64,000 nt of DNA from Microcebus murinus (lineage: Eukaryota > Chordata > Mammalia > Primates > Cheirogaleidae), in contig NC_134109.1 in the NCBI RefSeq assembly GCF_040939455.1, forward strand, positions 72,321,001 through 72,385,000, in the 5' to 3' direction. The notes under the pieces are model-generated. The model saw only the letters and a list, made by a program, of their open reading frames with translations. It had not been told where the DNA came from and did not search any database. Shown here piece after piece: positions 27,370 through 38,960 of this stretch. The position numbers were made by a program, and so were the translations under genes. How positions within the stretch are numbered: position 1 is the stretch's first letter; each line of letters starts with the position of its first letter.

Positions 27370-28308
27370 ATGGAAGTGGCCAACAATGTCACCGAGTTTA
27401 TATTTCTGGGACTTTCCGAAGATCCTGGAATGCAATTGATGTTCTTTGCCTTATTTCTCCTCTTCTACATGGTGATTATGGTGGGAAATTTGCTCATATT
27501 GCTTACGGTCTTTTTTGATTCCCAGCTCCACACACCCATGTATTTCTTCCTCAGTAACCTGTCTTTTGTAGACATTGCCTATTCCTCAGCCACAGCACCC
27601 AAGATGATTGCAGACTTTGTGTCTGAGAAAAAGACTATTTCCTACTGGGGCTGTATAACTCAGATGTTTACCTTCCACTTTTTTGGTTGTGCTGAGATTT
27701 TTGTTTTGACTGTCATGGCTTTCGATCGTTATGCCGCTATCTGCCAGCCCCTCCGTTACACTACCATCATGAGTGCCAGCGCTTGTGCTGTGCTGTTGTC
27801 ACTGTCCTGGCTGGGGGCCCTGGGTCATTCCTTTGTTCAAACCCTCCTGACCTTCCAGCTGCCCTTCTGCAATGCTCAGGTCATAGACCACTACTTTTGT
27901 GACGTCCACCCAGTCCTAAAACTTGCCTGTGCTGATACAACCCTGGTAAATATGCTGGTGGTTGCCAACAGTGGACTCATCTCCCTGGGGTGTTTCCTTA
28001 TCATTCTGGCTTCCTACACAGTCATTCTGTTTAGTCTTCGAAAACGGTCTGCAGAGAGCCGGCGCAAAGCTCTCTCTACCTGTGGATCTCATCTGACGGT
28101 AGTAACTTTCTTCTTTGTGCCTTGTGTCTTTATTTATCTCCGTCCATCCACTACTTTCCCACTGGATAAGGTGGTGTCTGTGTTCTACACCACCATCGCT
28201 CCCATGTTAAACCCACTCATCTATACTCTGAGGAACCAGGATGTCAAGAACGCTATGAAGCGACAATGGAGTCGCAAGTTCTCCTCGAAGGAAAAGCAGA
28301 AGGGATAG
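27370..28308 (+). CDS. Odorant receptor, family 4, probable OR4H (OR4H12-like), intact
   Basis: Complete odorant receptor of 312 residues. The ATG sits in CCCATGG, a good start context, and gives the short N-terminus MEVANNVTEF with an NVT sequon at residue 6. VGN in helix 1 (38-40), HTPMYFFLSN (about 54-63), Cys95 and Cys177, [10 protein letters not shown] (116-125), KALSTCGSH (233-241), PCVFIYLRP (251-259) and PMLNPLIYTLRN (278-289) are all present; no key position is lost. The tail is basic (RKFSSKEKQKG). Between OR4Q3 and OR4M1 I recall the human locus holding OR4H12P, a pseudogene; the position suggests this is its working counterpart. The subfamily rests on gene order more than on sequence; OR4C/OR4P-like is the alternative. 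That it is an intact family 4 receptor is certain. Confidence 0.9.
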   Translation: MEVANNVTEFIFLGLSEDPGMQLMFFALFLLFYMVIMVGNLLILLTVFFDSQLHTPMYFFLSNLSFVDIAYSSATAPKMIADFVSEKKTISYWGCITQMFTFHFFGCAEIFVLTVMAFDRYAAICQPLRYTTIMSASACAVLLSLSWLGALGHSFVQTLLTFQLPFCNAQVIDHYFCDVHPVLKLACADTTLVNMLVVANSGLISLGCFLIILASYTVILFSLRKRSAESRRKALSTCGSHLTVVTFFFVPCVFIYLRPSTTFPLDKVVSVFYTTIAPMLNPLIYTLRNQDVKNAMKRQWSRKFSSKEKQKG

Positions 28309-29269
28309 TTTGTCAGAACTGCAGAATCAGAGAAGTGGCTGATACCTTCAATGGTCCCTAACTTACTAATAATTTTAAAGAACAGTCCCTAAAATTCAAG
28401 TATCTTTTACTTTTCATCTAATTTCATCTAAATTATTATTTGATGCTATTTTAGGTGATTAAACTTAAACCTTTCCACTCTGGCAAAGTTAATCTTCTCT
28501 TCTAGAGTGGAAGAGTAAACATGCCTACTTATTATCTCATTTAACTGCTTTAGATCTGTACTATTCACATCAAACTCTTTTAAGCTACAATTCAATCATT
28601 TAGAATGGGGTTATACGAGAAGATATCCTCAAGGAATCAGATCATTTCTTCTAGAAAAACAAATCTGACTTCTCAGGAGTTGCATTCTTGTTCTCTTCTT
28701 CTATTTTTCCTTCCATCTATCCTTCCTTCCTTTGTTTATTCTTTCTTTCGTAGTTTTTTTTTTACCATAAATATTATAAAATCGAGTAAAGAAACCAATT
28801 TTTAAAGAGATAATTATAATACAATATAACAAATGCAGATACAGAAAGATATACAGCATACAATGAAGGGGGTTAGTATAAATTGACAAATTGCCTAAAG
28901 CATGGTTTCTGTATAGGAAAAAAAAAAAAACAGAGAGAGAAAGAGCATTTTACATAGTTTGAGGTGGAAAGCAATTTTTTAAAACAACCCCTTTGGAGAA
29001 TTTTAATACTGTCTTCCTGCCCCCAGCACTATGATAGTATTATTATTGAACGTAATGTTACTTTTTCTTTTGCTCTAGATTAACTAAAGCAACTAAAATG
29101 AATTGACATTTGAACTATTGAAATGACTAAGGAGATGTAGTTCTGTTATAAATTTTTAGTTAAACTTATTTTCAGTTCTTTAAAAGGACAAAATGGAATA
29201 AGCTCATTTTCTTTGGTGCTGCTCTTAGTAAAGTTGGAGAATAGCTGGGTATTCTCAATATTTTGGAAA
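28309..29269. other. 3' flank of OR4H-type gene
   Basis: AT-rich. The stretch at about 28580-28626 recurs at about 29649-29697 (ACAATTCAAT... AGAATGGGGTTATA). A short (TTCC) patch lies near 28705-28750. No other repeat recognised. Confidence 0.35.
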
Positions 29270-29405
29270 AGGTATTCTTCTGAGGAACTTCTTTGGATAT
29301 TGTCTCATGACTGCTTTCTTTCAAATAATGCCTTGATTATTTTTATCCAACAATATTTTCTGTATGCCTTAAGCAATCCCATATCTAATTTTAAAAAATC
29401 ACTTG
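29270..29405 (+). repeat. L2-like LINE fragment
   Basis: Matches the stretch at 26005-26140 in order (TTGTCTCATGACTGCTTTCT, TATTTTCTGTATGCCTTAAG against TATTTTTCTCTATATGCTCT). This could be two independent L2 copies or a local duplication around the OR gene. Confidence 0.35.
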
Positions 29406-30689
29406 TTTTTTCTGTTGTTTTTAAAAATGGATTTTTATCTCATTTCTACAACTTAAGAAGGATGTAAGTAATGTATATTACTTCTTTCCTACTTGCCATG
29501 TATAGCACAGAGATGGTTGCATAGTAGGTACTTGTCAGAATTAGTTGGTTATCATCCCAATATCTTTTGTTTCTTTTTTTTCCTTAGTAACAGAGAATGA
29601 TATTATTTATGATGGCCCAGCTAAAATATTGCATTGACTTGTCTCAAGCTTTTTAAACCTACAATTCAATAACTAAGAATGGGGTTATAAGAGAAAGATA
29701 TCCCTGTTGAAGCTGGCTGTGGACAATATGATGATAACAGTAGCTGGCAGGTAGGACTTTTGAAGACTCTTCAAAATTATTCCTCTGTTCTTCAGTTCTT
29801 CTGAACATGATCACCATTAACATGTTATTGCATTTCCTTATAATTGCTCTTCATATTACTTTTCCTTTGTAAAAAGGGTCATTCTATCCTTTTTTTCAAA
29901 TCTGATTTTTTAAGATAAACAATAAACACACTGAAATTATATTTAAAATGGCAGGCTATATTAGTTTTCCTTTTCCCTCCTAAGATCTAAGCATAATAAT
30001 AATATAATAATAACAACAGCAAAGATTAAAAAGTTTAGACTTGCAAGAACAAAGAAAACAGGACAGAAGCTAGCTGCAGACAAGAGATTCCAACAAAAGT
30101 TTGGACGAGAGAAGACAAAGGAGTAGTAACTGATTTGGCAGGGTCCAGAAGGCTAACTCTGAAGCACCAACAGAGAGGAATACCCAGGAGAAGTGCACAG
30201 ATCCTTCTCTTGGAATTCCCGAGATGTTTGGGATGCCAGGACACCAGGTCAGGGGGATGGTGAGGTTCAGCACTAGTAATAGTGATTAAGAAAAAGGAAC
30301 AGTTCAATCTCCTATCGTGTCTTTCCCCACCTCACTTCCACATGCTAACAGAGGCATGAACTTCACAAATAGAATATCGGCATCTTTGCTTATGAAGCTG
30401 AATGCTAATAGAAAAAAGTCACATTCTGACTTTGGAAACCACAAATGGAATTGCTGCCTCTCCAGTGGAACCCTGCCCAGAAGCCCACCAATTAGTAAGT
30501 TCTGCCCTTTTGTTTCAGAGCTTAATAGATCAATTTTTTTGGTGCCTCATTCTTTAATGTACCTAAGATATTTGAAGGAAAAAAAAGTAAGCCTTTATGA
30601 AAGCCAAAAGAAATCTAGTGAAATCAGAGGTAACACAGGAAAAAAACCTTAGAAAACCTCATATGTTCACATCAGCTAGAGAAAATATT
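29406..30689. other. Unassigned intergenic DNA
   Basis: AT-rich to about 30030, then a more balanced stretch to 30660. Short open frames on both strands have no family features. Confidence 0.3.
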
Positions 30690-31330
30690 TGCTATCTTGA
30701 AATGAGAATATGATGCTTTGAAAAAAATAGAGAAAAATTATTTTAACGAACTAAATAAAATAAAAAGAACAAATAAATAGGATAAAAAATAAACAGAAAA
30801 TTGAAAGAAGTAAAAGTAGTCAAGTCATAGGAGTAAAGATGTCTCCATGAAAGTAGAATTGAAATTCAAAGAAATGTAAAATAGAAAAGATAAGACAAGA
30901 GACATGAGGAAGCAAGTCAAGAGGCAAACTATTCAACTCACATGTTCTAGGAAAACAGAGAAAATAGAAAGGATGAATTTAAAGGCAGCAATGAAAATAA
31001 GTCTCTGAGAACAGAAAGGCTTACGTTTCTGGAGATGAAAGATTTACTGAATGCCCAGTATGATTAAAAAACAATACCAAAGCACATTATTATGAAATTT
31101 TGTTACCCTAAAGATAGAAAAAAAATTACAAAATTATTAAGAAAAAAGAAAATATACAGACCACAAATACATGAGCAAAAATTTGAATGGCATGAATATG
31201 CTCCATTGCAAAAATGGACCCTAGAATACAGTGGAAAAGTGCCTCCAACTGATTTTCAGCCTAGAATTCTATGCAAACAAAAACGTCATTTAGGAAGATA
31301 GAATCAAACATTTTTAGTCATTCAAAGATT
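30690..31330 (+). repeat. HAL1/L1M-like ORF1 fragment
   Basis: A-rich sense text with the order of half-L1 (HAL1) or old L1 ORF1: CAAAGCACATTATTATGAAA, then TTTTCAGCCTAGAATTCTAT near 31252-31272, matching the family's '...CAACCTAGAATTCTATACCC'. No open frame remains. Confidence 0.5.
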
Positions 31331-31424
31331 TACAAAATTTACTTCACAAGTGTACTTTTTATTTTTGAAGTTTGGTATAATGTGTTCCAGTAAAACAAGA
31401 CGAAGAGAGAGGATTCAGAAATCA

Positions 31425-31580
31425 GTGTAGACTTGGGAGACTAAGGCCAGAGGATCCTTTGAACCCAGGAGTTGGAGGCTGCAGTGAACTATGATCATGG
31501 CACTGCACTCCGGCCTGGACTACAGGGTGAGACTCTGTCTCTTAAAAAAACCCAACAAGCAAACAAATCAATAAATCATG
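31425..31580 (+). repeat. Alu-derived monomer (right-arm type)
   Basis: CTTGGGAGACTAAGGCCAGA, GGAGGCTGCAGTGAACTATG and GAGACTCTGTCTC followed by an A-rich tail are 7SL/Alu sequence; the element starts inside the arm, so it is a truncated or free monomer. Confidence 0.8.
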
Positions 31581-32329
31581 TATATGATGCAGGGAGTGGC
31601 CAAAGGTACTCTTTTCTTTTTTCTATTTTTTCTTTTCACACCAGATGGGTAATGTGCCAATGTCAAAACAAGGTTTGAGGGAGGCCCATCTCACACATAA
31701 ATGTGAAAACCCAGTCATCACACTTATGAATCCCAAAAGTATCAAAAGGCACTTTTAAGATGACAGCTGTGCAGTAGGCATAGTACACAAAATAAATGGG
31801 TGAGAGAAGAATGGAAGCCTCCAGGGTGGAAGCCTTCAGGAAACAGAGAGGGACGTGTGGGAATTTATATTATCCGATATGTTGGAGCATCATAGTTGTA
31901 AGGGTGCTGTCAGTAGGATGGAACAAGTTGATATATTTAAAAAGCATTATATCATTTAGATTCCTAAGAGGAAGTTGATGACACACTCAAAATAGGATAA
32001 TTCAAAAAATGGTTTATTTACAAAGATACTGTCTATAAATTTGTAGGTTTGGAGGAGCCACATTGGTCAGTGCCATAATGTGCACAGAGATGCAGAATAG
32101 GTTTTAATATCTCAACACCCACTAAGACAGGGACCTGCCTGAAGTTGGTGCAAAATCGCAGCAGGAGAGGTTAGGCTCTGTGGAGAGGAGACCATAGCAG
32201 GAAGCGTCTTGAACTTCCTGAAGCTTTGTGCTGGGACTACACTGGGAGGGAGAGGGACTGGTCTGAGCTATTGCTGGAGAGAGTTAGGAGACAGGCATCT
32301 TACCTCTAGCAGTCAGTGGGAACAGAACA
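31581..32329. other. Unassigned intergenic DNA
   Basis: The part at 31950-32330 has the look of an old repeat (AATAGGATAATTCAAAAAAT, GGTTTATTTACAAAG) but I cannot name the family. The left end of the following L1 is not exactly placed and may lie in here. Confidence 0.3.
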
Positions 32330-33714
32330 ACAGAGGTGAACACTGAAAAGGGGACTCTACCCTGGAAACCGCTGCAGGCAACTAGGCTGGCTAACAGTGG
32401 GTCACAAAGTGCAAGACTTCCTGCCGGACAGATGCAAGATTGTGGGAAGGCATTACACAAGAGACAGCGGGCATCCTGTGGACTCAGCTCCCCAATTCGC
32501 CATGGGCCAACTCCTGAACAATCCCCCCCAGTGCTAGCGCTCTGCGGATGGGCAGTTGCCATTTTTGGGGTCCACAACCCAGACACTATGGTGTGGTATG
32601 GTTACTGGCGGCACCCTTCCTCCAGTCCTGGGACTCTTGCAATAGGCTCCACCCTTTTGCTACCTGTTGTCAAATAGCAGGGCCCATTTTGATGGGCGAA
32701 TTTTGAGTGCTTTCCCAGTTGTGGGAGGCTAACACCTGAGGGATTCACAGGCGCTGGGGCACTGGGCAGACTTGGGCATCACCCCTTCCCCTGGTGCAGC
32801 AACTTTTGTGCCAAAAGTGGTAGGCTCCACCCCTGAAGGTAGGGAAAGGCAAGATAGCCACTTTCCCTGTGCAATTGGTGTGAATCTGCACAACGTTGGT
32901 GAAGATCAGTAGTTGACAGCCCAGTGACTTGGACTGTCAGACTGGCTTAGGTCATCCAGTAAGATCATAACTATGAGGCCTGATCTCCACATCTGGGCAG
33001 CTGCCACCAGTGGAGTTTGCAGTCAGGGAAGGAAAATCCTGTCTAGAGGCCATAGCAGATGCACCAAGTAAACCCTCCCATCAGGAGCAGACTCCCAAGT
33101 GTGGTGGAAGAACTCTGAATAACATATTAGTGGCACCCCCTATCAGCAGATCAAGCAACAATAGAAGCACACACATCCAGGTTGGTAGACAACAGCTGTG
33201 ATCTGCCTTGCTCCTACTGCCACATTAAGGGGGAATAGGGTCCCAGTAACCCTAGGGAGTGGTAAGATCCTTCCTAAAGATTGGGGCATTAGTATTCCTC
33301 ACCTAAGGACCAGAAGCCAACACAGAGGCATCAGATTACCTTAATAACTGGCTCCTCCACATAATCTACAACCAATGAGACAGAAGGTATCCCCACAGCT
33401 CAGCACAGTGCCCTCCATCTCAAGCTATTAGAGGGCAGTGGAATTATGCACACAGGTGTGATTCACCACATGGGAGTTTAAGCTGGGGGACCAAACTCAT
33501 TAATCTCCATTGGCAAGAGGTGAAGACAATAGGTCAGAGGTAATCCAACATGTCAAAATATCTCTAAGGCAATAAAAGACCAGTGCAGCTCCTCTCCCCA
33601 CTGTTAAGGAATGTCCATTAGGGACTTGAAGTTAAGGGCACAAACCAGTCCTAGCACTCCCAGTTCTCAATCAATTATCCTGATGAGAAAAAAACCAGAG
33701 AGAGAACACAGAAT

Positions 33715-34646
33715 ATGAAAGAACAGAGAGAAAAGTCACCCCCAAAAGAAATCATGAGACCCTCAAAATCAGAAACTAATTTAAATTAAGTGATTAAATT
33801 GATGGAGGAAGAATTCTGAATATGAATTGTAGGGAAACTCAATGAAAATGAGAAAATAGAAACCCAACACAAAGAAGCCACAAGAAGAATACAGGAAATG
33901 AATGAAAAATTCTCTAAAGAAATAGAAATATGAAAAAACCAAACAGAAATCTTGGAAATGAAGGAGGCATTCAAAGAACACAGTGGAAAGCCTTAGAAAT
34001 ATAATGGATCATGCAGAGGAGAGAATATCAGAGATTGAAGATTATGCCTATGTGCTAAATAAATCAGATGAAGAAAAAGAACACAGAAGCAAGAGATAAG
34101 AGCAGAACATATAAGAAATGTGGGATTATGTAAAGAAACCAAATATAAGAATTATAGGCATCCTGGAGAGAGAAGAAGAAAATACACAAGGACTGGAGAA
34201 TCTATTTCTTGGAATACTGGAGGAAAACATGCCTTGCCTAGCCAGAAACCTAGCTATCCAGATACAAGAAGCACACAGAACTCCTGGGAGACTCAATGCA
34301 AAAGGCAAACACCACATCACAGAATTATCAGACTGGCCAAAGTAAACATGAAAGAGGAAATCTTTGCACAGTAAGATGAAAATAACAGATAACCTACAAA
34401 GGAAAACCTATCAGACAAACTGAAGACTTCTCAAATGAAACCCTACAAGCCAGAATGGACTGGAGACCCATCCACAATATTCTTAAACAGAACAATGGCC
34501 AACCTAGAATTATTTACCCAGCAAAACTGAGGTTCATCTACAAGAGTGAAATAAAGACTGTCCCAAACAAGCAATCACTGATAGAATGTGTGAAGACCAG
34601 ATCTGCTCTGCAGGAAGTACTCAGACCTGCATTACACACTGACTAG
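33715..34646 (+). pseudogene. LINE-1 ORF1 relic
   Basis: Starts at an ATG near 33715 (MKEQREKSPPKE) but meets a stop within 25 codons. The core is readable at 34118-34345 (MWDYVKKPNIRIIGILEREE, AHRTPGRLNAKG) and the C-terminal part at 34455-34646 (QNNGQPRIIYPAKLRFIYKS) in other frames, so frameshifts and stops are present. Confidence 0.75.
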
Positions 34647-34753
34647 CGCAATAGACACCCACCAAATTAAAAACACTCAAGAGTTAAAGTCCAGAACCCG
34701 GATTCCACAATGACTTGAGAGGTAAAACAAAACATAAGAACATATTCAACAAT

Positions 34754-37700
34754 ATGAACAGAAATCTACCCCCAAATATCAATTCTATCAATAACTGTGA
34801 ATGACTTGAATTGTGCTTTGAAGAGACATAGACTGGCTGAGTGAATGAAACATTATAAGCCAAGTATATGCTGTCTCCAGGAAATGTATCTAACCTATAA
34901 AAATGCTTTCAGACTCAAGGTCAAGGGTTTGAAATGTAATGCCATAGTAGTGGCACCCCACTGTCTGAAATGGACAAATCCCCCAAATAAAAAATAAGCA
35001 AAAAAAAATGTACTTAAATAGAGCTCTATAACAAATGGGTCTAACAGACATCTACAGAACATTCTACCCAAATAAAGCTGAATATACATTCTTCTTATTA
35101 GCTCATAAAACTTTCTCCAAAATTAACCACATCCTAGGCCACAAATATGATCTCAACAAATGTTTAAAAAACAGAAGTTGTACCATGTATCTTCTCAGAC
35201 CGTAGTGGTATGAAACTAGAGATCAATTCCAACAGTAATGCTTACCACTTCACAAAATCGTGGAAATTAAGCAATCTATTGCTAAATGACTGTGAAGTGA
35301 AGGAAGAGATTTAGATGGAGATTAAAAAAATTCTTTGATTTAAATGATAATGGGGATACAAGCTATCAAAACCTGTAGGATACAGCAAAAGCATTCCTGA
35401 AAGGAAAACTAATAGCATTAAATGCTCCTGTCCAAAAGATAGAAAGCTCACAAATCAACTAACTAATAAACCATCTCAAGGAACTGGAAAAGGAAGAGCA
35501 AATTAATCCTAAACCTAGCTGAAAAAAGGAAATAACTAAGATTAGAGCAGAACTAAATGAAATTGAGAACAAAATAACTATACAGAAGATCAATAAAACC
35601 AAAAGCTGGTTTTTAAAAAAGATAAACAAAATTGATAGCCATCTTGCTAGATTGACAAGAACTAGGAAGGAAAGAACTTTAATAAATTCAATCAGAAATG
35701 AAAAATGAGAGGTCACTATAGACATCATGGAAATACAAAACATTATCTTTGAATACTGTAAAAATCTATATGCCCAAAAGCTACAAAATGTGGAGGAAAT
35801 GGACAAATTCTTGAAAACACACAACTTTCCTAAGCTCAATCAGGGGAAAATAGAATGCCTGAACAGACCAGTATCAAGTGCAGAAATTGGAGCAGCAATA
35901 AAAAATCTTAAAAAAAAAAAGTCCCAAATCAGATGGGTTCACACTTGAATTTTACCAAACATACAAGGAAGAACTCATACCTATACTGCAGAAATTATAC
36001 CAAAAATTAAGGATGGTAACTTCCCTAACTCATTCTATGAAGCCAATATCACCTTGATACTAAAGCCAGGAAATAATGTAGCAAAATAGGAAAACTACAG
36101 ACCAATATCCCTCATGAATATAGATGCAAAAATTCTCAGCAAAATTTTTGCAAACAAAATCCAACAGCACATTAAAAAAATAATTCACCATGACCAGGTG
36201 GGCTTTATCTCAGCAATGCAAGATTGGTTTAACATGTGCAAATGTATAAATGTAATTCACCGCATAAATAAAAGAAAGAACAAAGATCATATGATTCTCT
36301 CATTAGATGTAGAAAAAACATTTGATAAAATCCAGCACAATTTTATGACAAAAAAGGCATTCCTTAAAATTATTGGACATTCCTTAAAATTATTGAGACC
36401 ATATATGATAAACCCACAGCCAATATCATATTGAATGGGGAAAAATTTAAAGCATTCCCACTTAGAACTGGAGCCAGACAAGGTTGCCCACTATCTCCAC
36501 TTCTATTCTACATAGTGCTAGAAGTCCTTGCCAGAGCTAGCAGACAAGAGAAGGCAATTAAAGATGCCCGAATGGGGGCAGAGGAGATAAAACTCTCACT
36601 GCTTGCTGATGATATGCTATTATACCTAGAAAATTCCAATGATTCAGCCAAGAGACTCCTGGAATTAATAAATGAATTCAGTAAAGTCTCAGGATACAAA
36701 ATTAATGCACACAAATCAGTGGCATTCATATATGCCAATAACAGTCCCAGAAATCAAATCAAAGATGCAATACCTTTCATGATAGCATCAAAGAAATTTA
36801 AATAAATATTTAAGAAGATATTTAATGAAAGAGATGAGATATATTTATAGGGATAACTATGAAACAATGACAAAAGAAATTGTAAATGATGTGCACAGAT
36901 GAAAATCCCTACCATGCTCATGGATTGGTAGAATCAATATTGTTAAAATGTCTATTCTACCTAAAGTGTTCTACAGAATTAATGCAATTCCTATCAAAAT
37001 TCCACCATCATTCTTTACAGATTTAGAAAAAATAATTCTACGCTTCTTCTAGAATCAGAGAAGACCTCTTATAGCCAAAGCCATCTTAAGCAAAAAGAAA
37101 AAATTGGGAGGCATTGCTCTGGCAGATTTCAATCTTCACTATAAGGCTATAGTAATCAAAACAGCATAGTACTGGCACAAGAACAGAGATATAGATCTTT
37201 GGAATAGGATGGAGATCCCAGATATAAAAGAGATCCCTCATATTGTCATCTAATCTTTGACAAAACAGACAAAAGTATACATTGTGGAAAAGAATCTCTG
37301 TTCAATAAATGGTGCCAGAAAAACTGTATAACCAATGCAGAAGATTGAAACTGGATCCCCACCTCTCATCTCTCACAAAAATCAACTTACGTTTCATAAC
37401 AGACTTAAACCTAAGGTGGGAAACCTTAAGAATTCTAGAAGAAAATGTGGGGAAGACTCTTTTAGATATCAGCCTAGGTAAAGATTTTATGAAGAAGACC
37501 ACCAAAGCAATCACAGCAGCAACAAAAATAAATGGGACGTGATCAAATTAAAAAGCTTCTGCACAGCAGGAAATGCAAATCAAAACCACAATGAGATATC
37601 ATCTAACTCCAGTGAGAATGGTCTCTATCAAAAATCCCCAAATAACAAATGCTGGCATGGATGCAGAGAAATAGGAACAGTCTTACACTGCTGGGGGGGA

Positions 37701-38031
37701 CTGCAAATTAGTGCAACCCCTGTGGAAAGTAATTTAGAGATACCTCAAAGAGCTAAAAATAGAAATACTATTTGATTCAGCAATCCCACTACTGGGCATC
37801 TACCCAAAAGAACAAAAGACATTCTATAAAAAAGACTTCTGTGCTAGAATGTTTATAGCAGCACAATTCACAATTACAAAGTTGTGGAAACAACCCAAGT
37901 GCCCATCACTACATGAGTGGATTAATAAAATGTGGTATATGTATACCATAGAATACTACTCAACTACAGAAAACAATGGTGATCTAGCACCTCTTGTATT
38001 ATCCTGCATAGAGATTGAGCCCATCCTTTGA
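34754..38031 (+). pseudogene. LINE-1 ORF2 relic
   Basis: An endonuclease start is recognisable at 34754 but much of that domain is lost. Reverse transcriptase text is clear at 36114-36805: a [20 protein letters not shown] stretch, then [16 protein letters not shown], then [12 protein letters not shown] at about 36600, where the usual FADD reads LADD. A 20-bp tandem repeat lies near 36358-36398. About 37549-37600 jumps from the KSFCTA region straight to the segment normally some 200 bases further on. The C-terminal Cys segment (CWHGCREIGTVLHCWG) is at about 37650-37700 and the end near 38031. Confidence 0.75.
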
Positions 38032-38330
38032 TGTGAGGTATCGCAAGATGGAAAAACATGCACCACATGTACTTGCCATCAAACTGGTACTCATTGATCA
38101 ATACTAAGGTGCTCACATGGTAGTAATATTCACGGCTGCTGGTCAGGTGGGGAGGTGGGGGATGGAGGGTAGAGTAGGTGGGGTGGGTAAACTCACAGCT
38201 AATGGAGATGGGGTGCACTTTAGGTGGCAAGGACACACTTGTGGCCCTGGCTTGAGTGAGGCAAATGCATTTCATGTAACCAAAATGTTTATAACCCCAT
38301 AATATCCTGAATTTAAAAAAAAGAAAAAAA

Positions 38331-38839
38331 TTAAGAAGTACTTCTGTTGTCTTCACTTCACAACCTTCAAGTATGGCCATTGAGAATATAATACACAAGT
38401 AATTTTAGGAGAGCAATTTATGAAAGAGATGAGAGACCAGGCTGATAGAATAAAATTGCGATAGAATCAAATGTTATTTATCATAGAACATTTAATTTGT
38501 TAAAGTAAACTCTATAAGAGAATCATTCAATGTTGTGAGGCTGTGGGATTGAAGATTGCATATGTCGTAAAATACAATTTAATTCATCATACATTCACTT
38601 AATATTTACAGTGTACTATTTACTATGGCCAATGTAGTGATTAGCCCCCTAAAATTCCTGCATTCCTGTAATTTATTATTTAGTTTAGGATCCACAGAGT
38701 TCATACATAGAATGGTAATTGCTATTTTTAGGTGAGGTATAGACGACTATTTGCACTTGATACTGTAAATATTAAGTGAATGTGGGATAAACTAAATTGT
38801 ACTTTGCTACATATGGATTAGATGGAAGAGTCAATTATG
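38331..38839. other. Unassigned intergenic DNA
   Basis: AT-rich, no recognised feature. Confidence 0.3.
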
Positions 38840-38960
38840 GGTTGATTTATGGGAATAAGGACTGTTTCTCTTTTGTTCATCATTGTTTTCTGGTACCTAG
38901 TATAGTGTCTGAGGTATAATAGGTAATCAGTAAGCACATGTAGAAGACACTGAATAAAGT
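38840..38960 (+). repeat. L2 3' end fragment
   Basis: GGACTGTTTCTCTTTTGTTC, then 'GTACCTAGTATAGTGTCTGAG' and AATAGGTAATCAGTAAGCA match the L2 tail order ('...CCTAGCACAGTGCCTGGCACATAGTAGG...'). Confidence 0.55.

Larger units (their letters stand above)
32330..38330 (+). mobile_element. Near full-length LINE-1, more decayed
   Basis: The same order as the first L1: a 5' UTR-like GC-richer stretch (about 32330-33714, left edge uncertain), an ORF1 relic, an ORF2 relic, a 3' UTR and an A-rich tail ending near 38330. Its sequence differs clearly from the 8.3 kb copy (older subfamily). Large internal losses occur in the endonuclease part (about 34930-35030) and at about 37568. No clear target duplication found. 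Confidence 0.8.

Noticed and set aside
27315..27518. Upstream ATG frame overlapping the OR4H-type gene
   Set aside because: Its ATG lies before the likely splice acceptor at 27329-27330, so it would be intronic; the protein has no family match.
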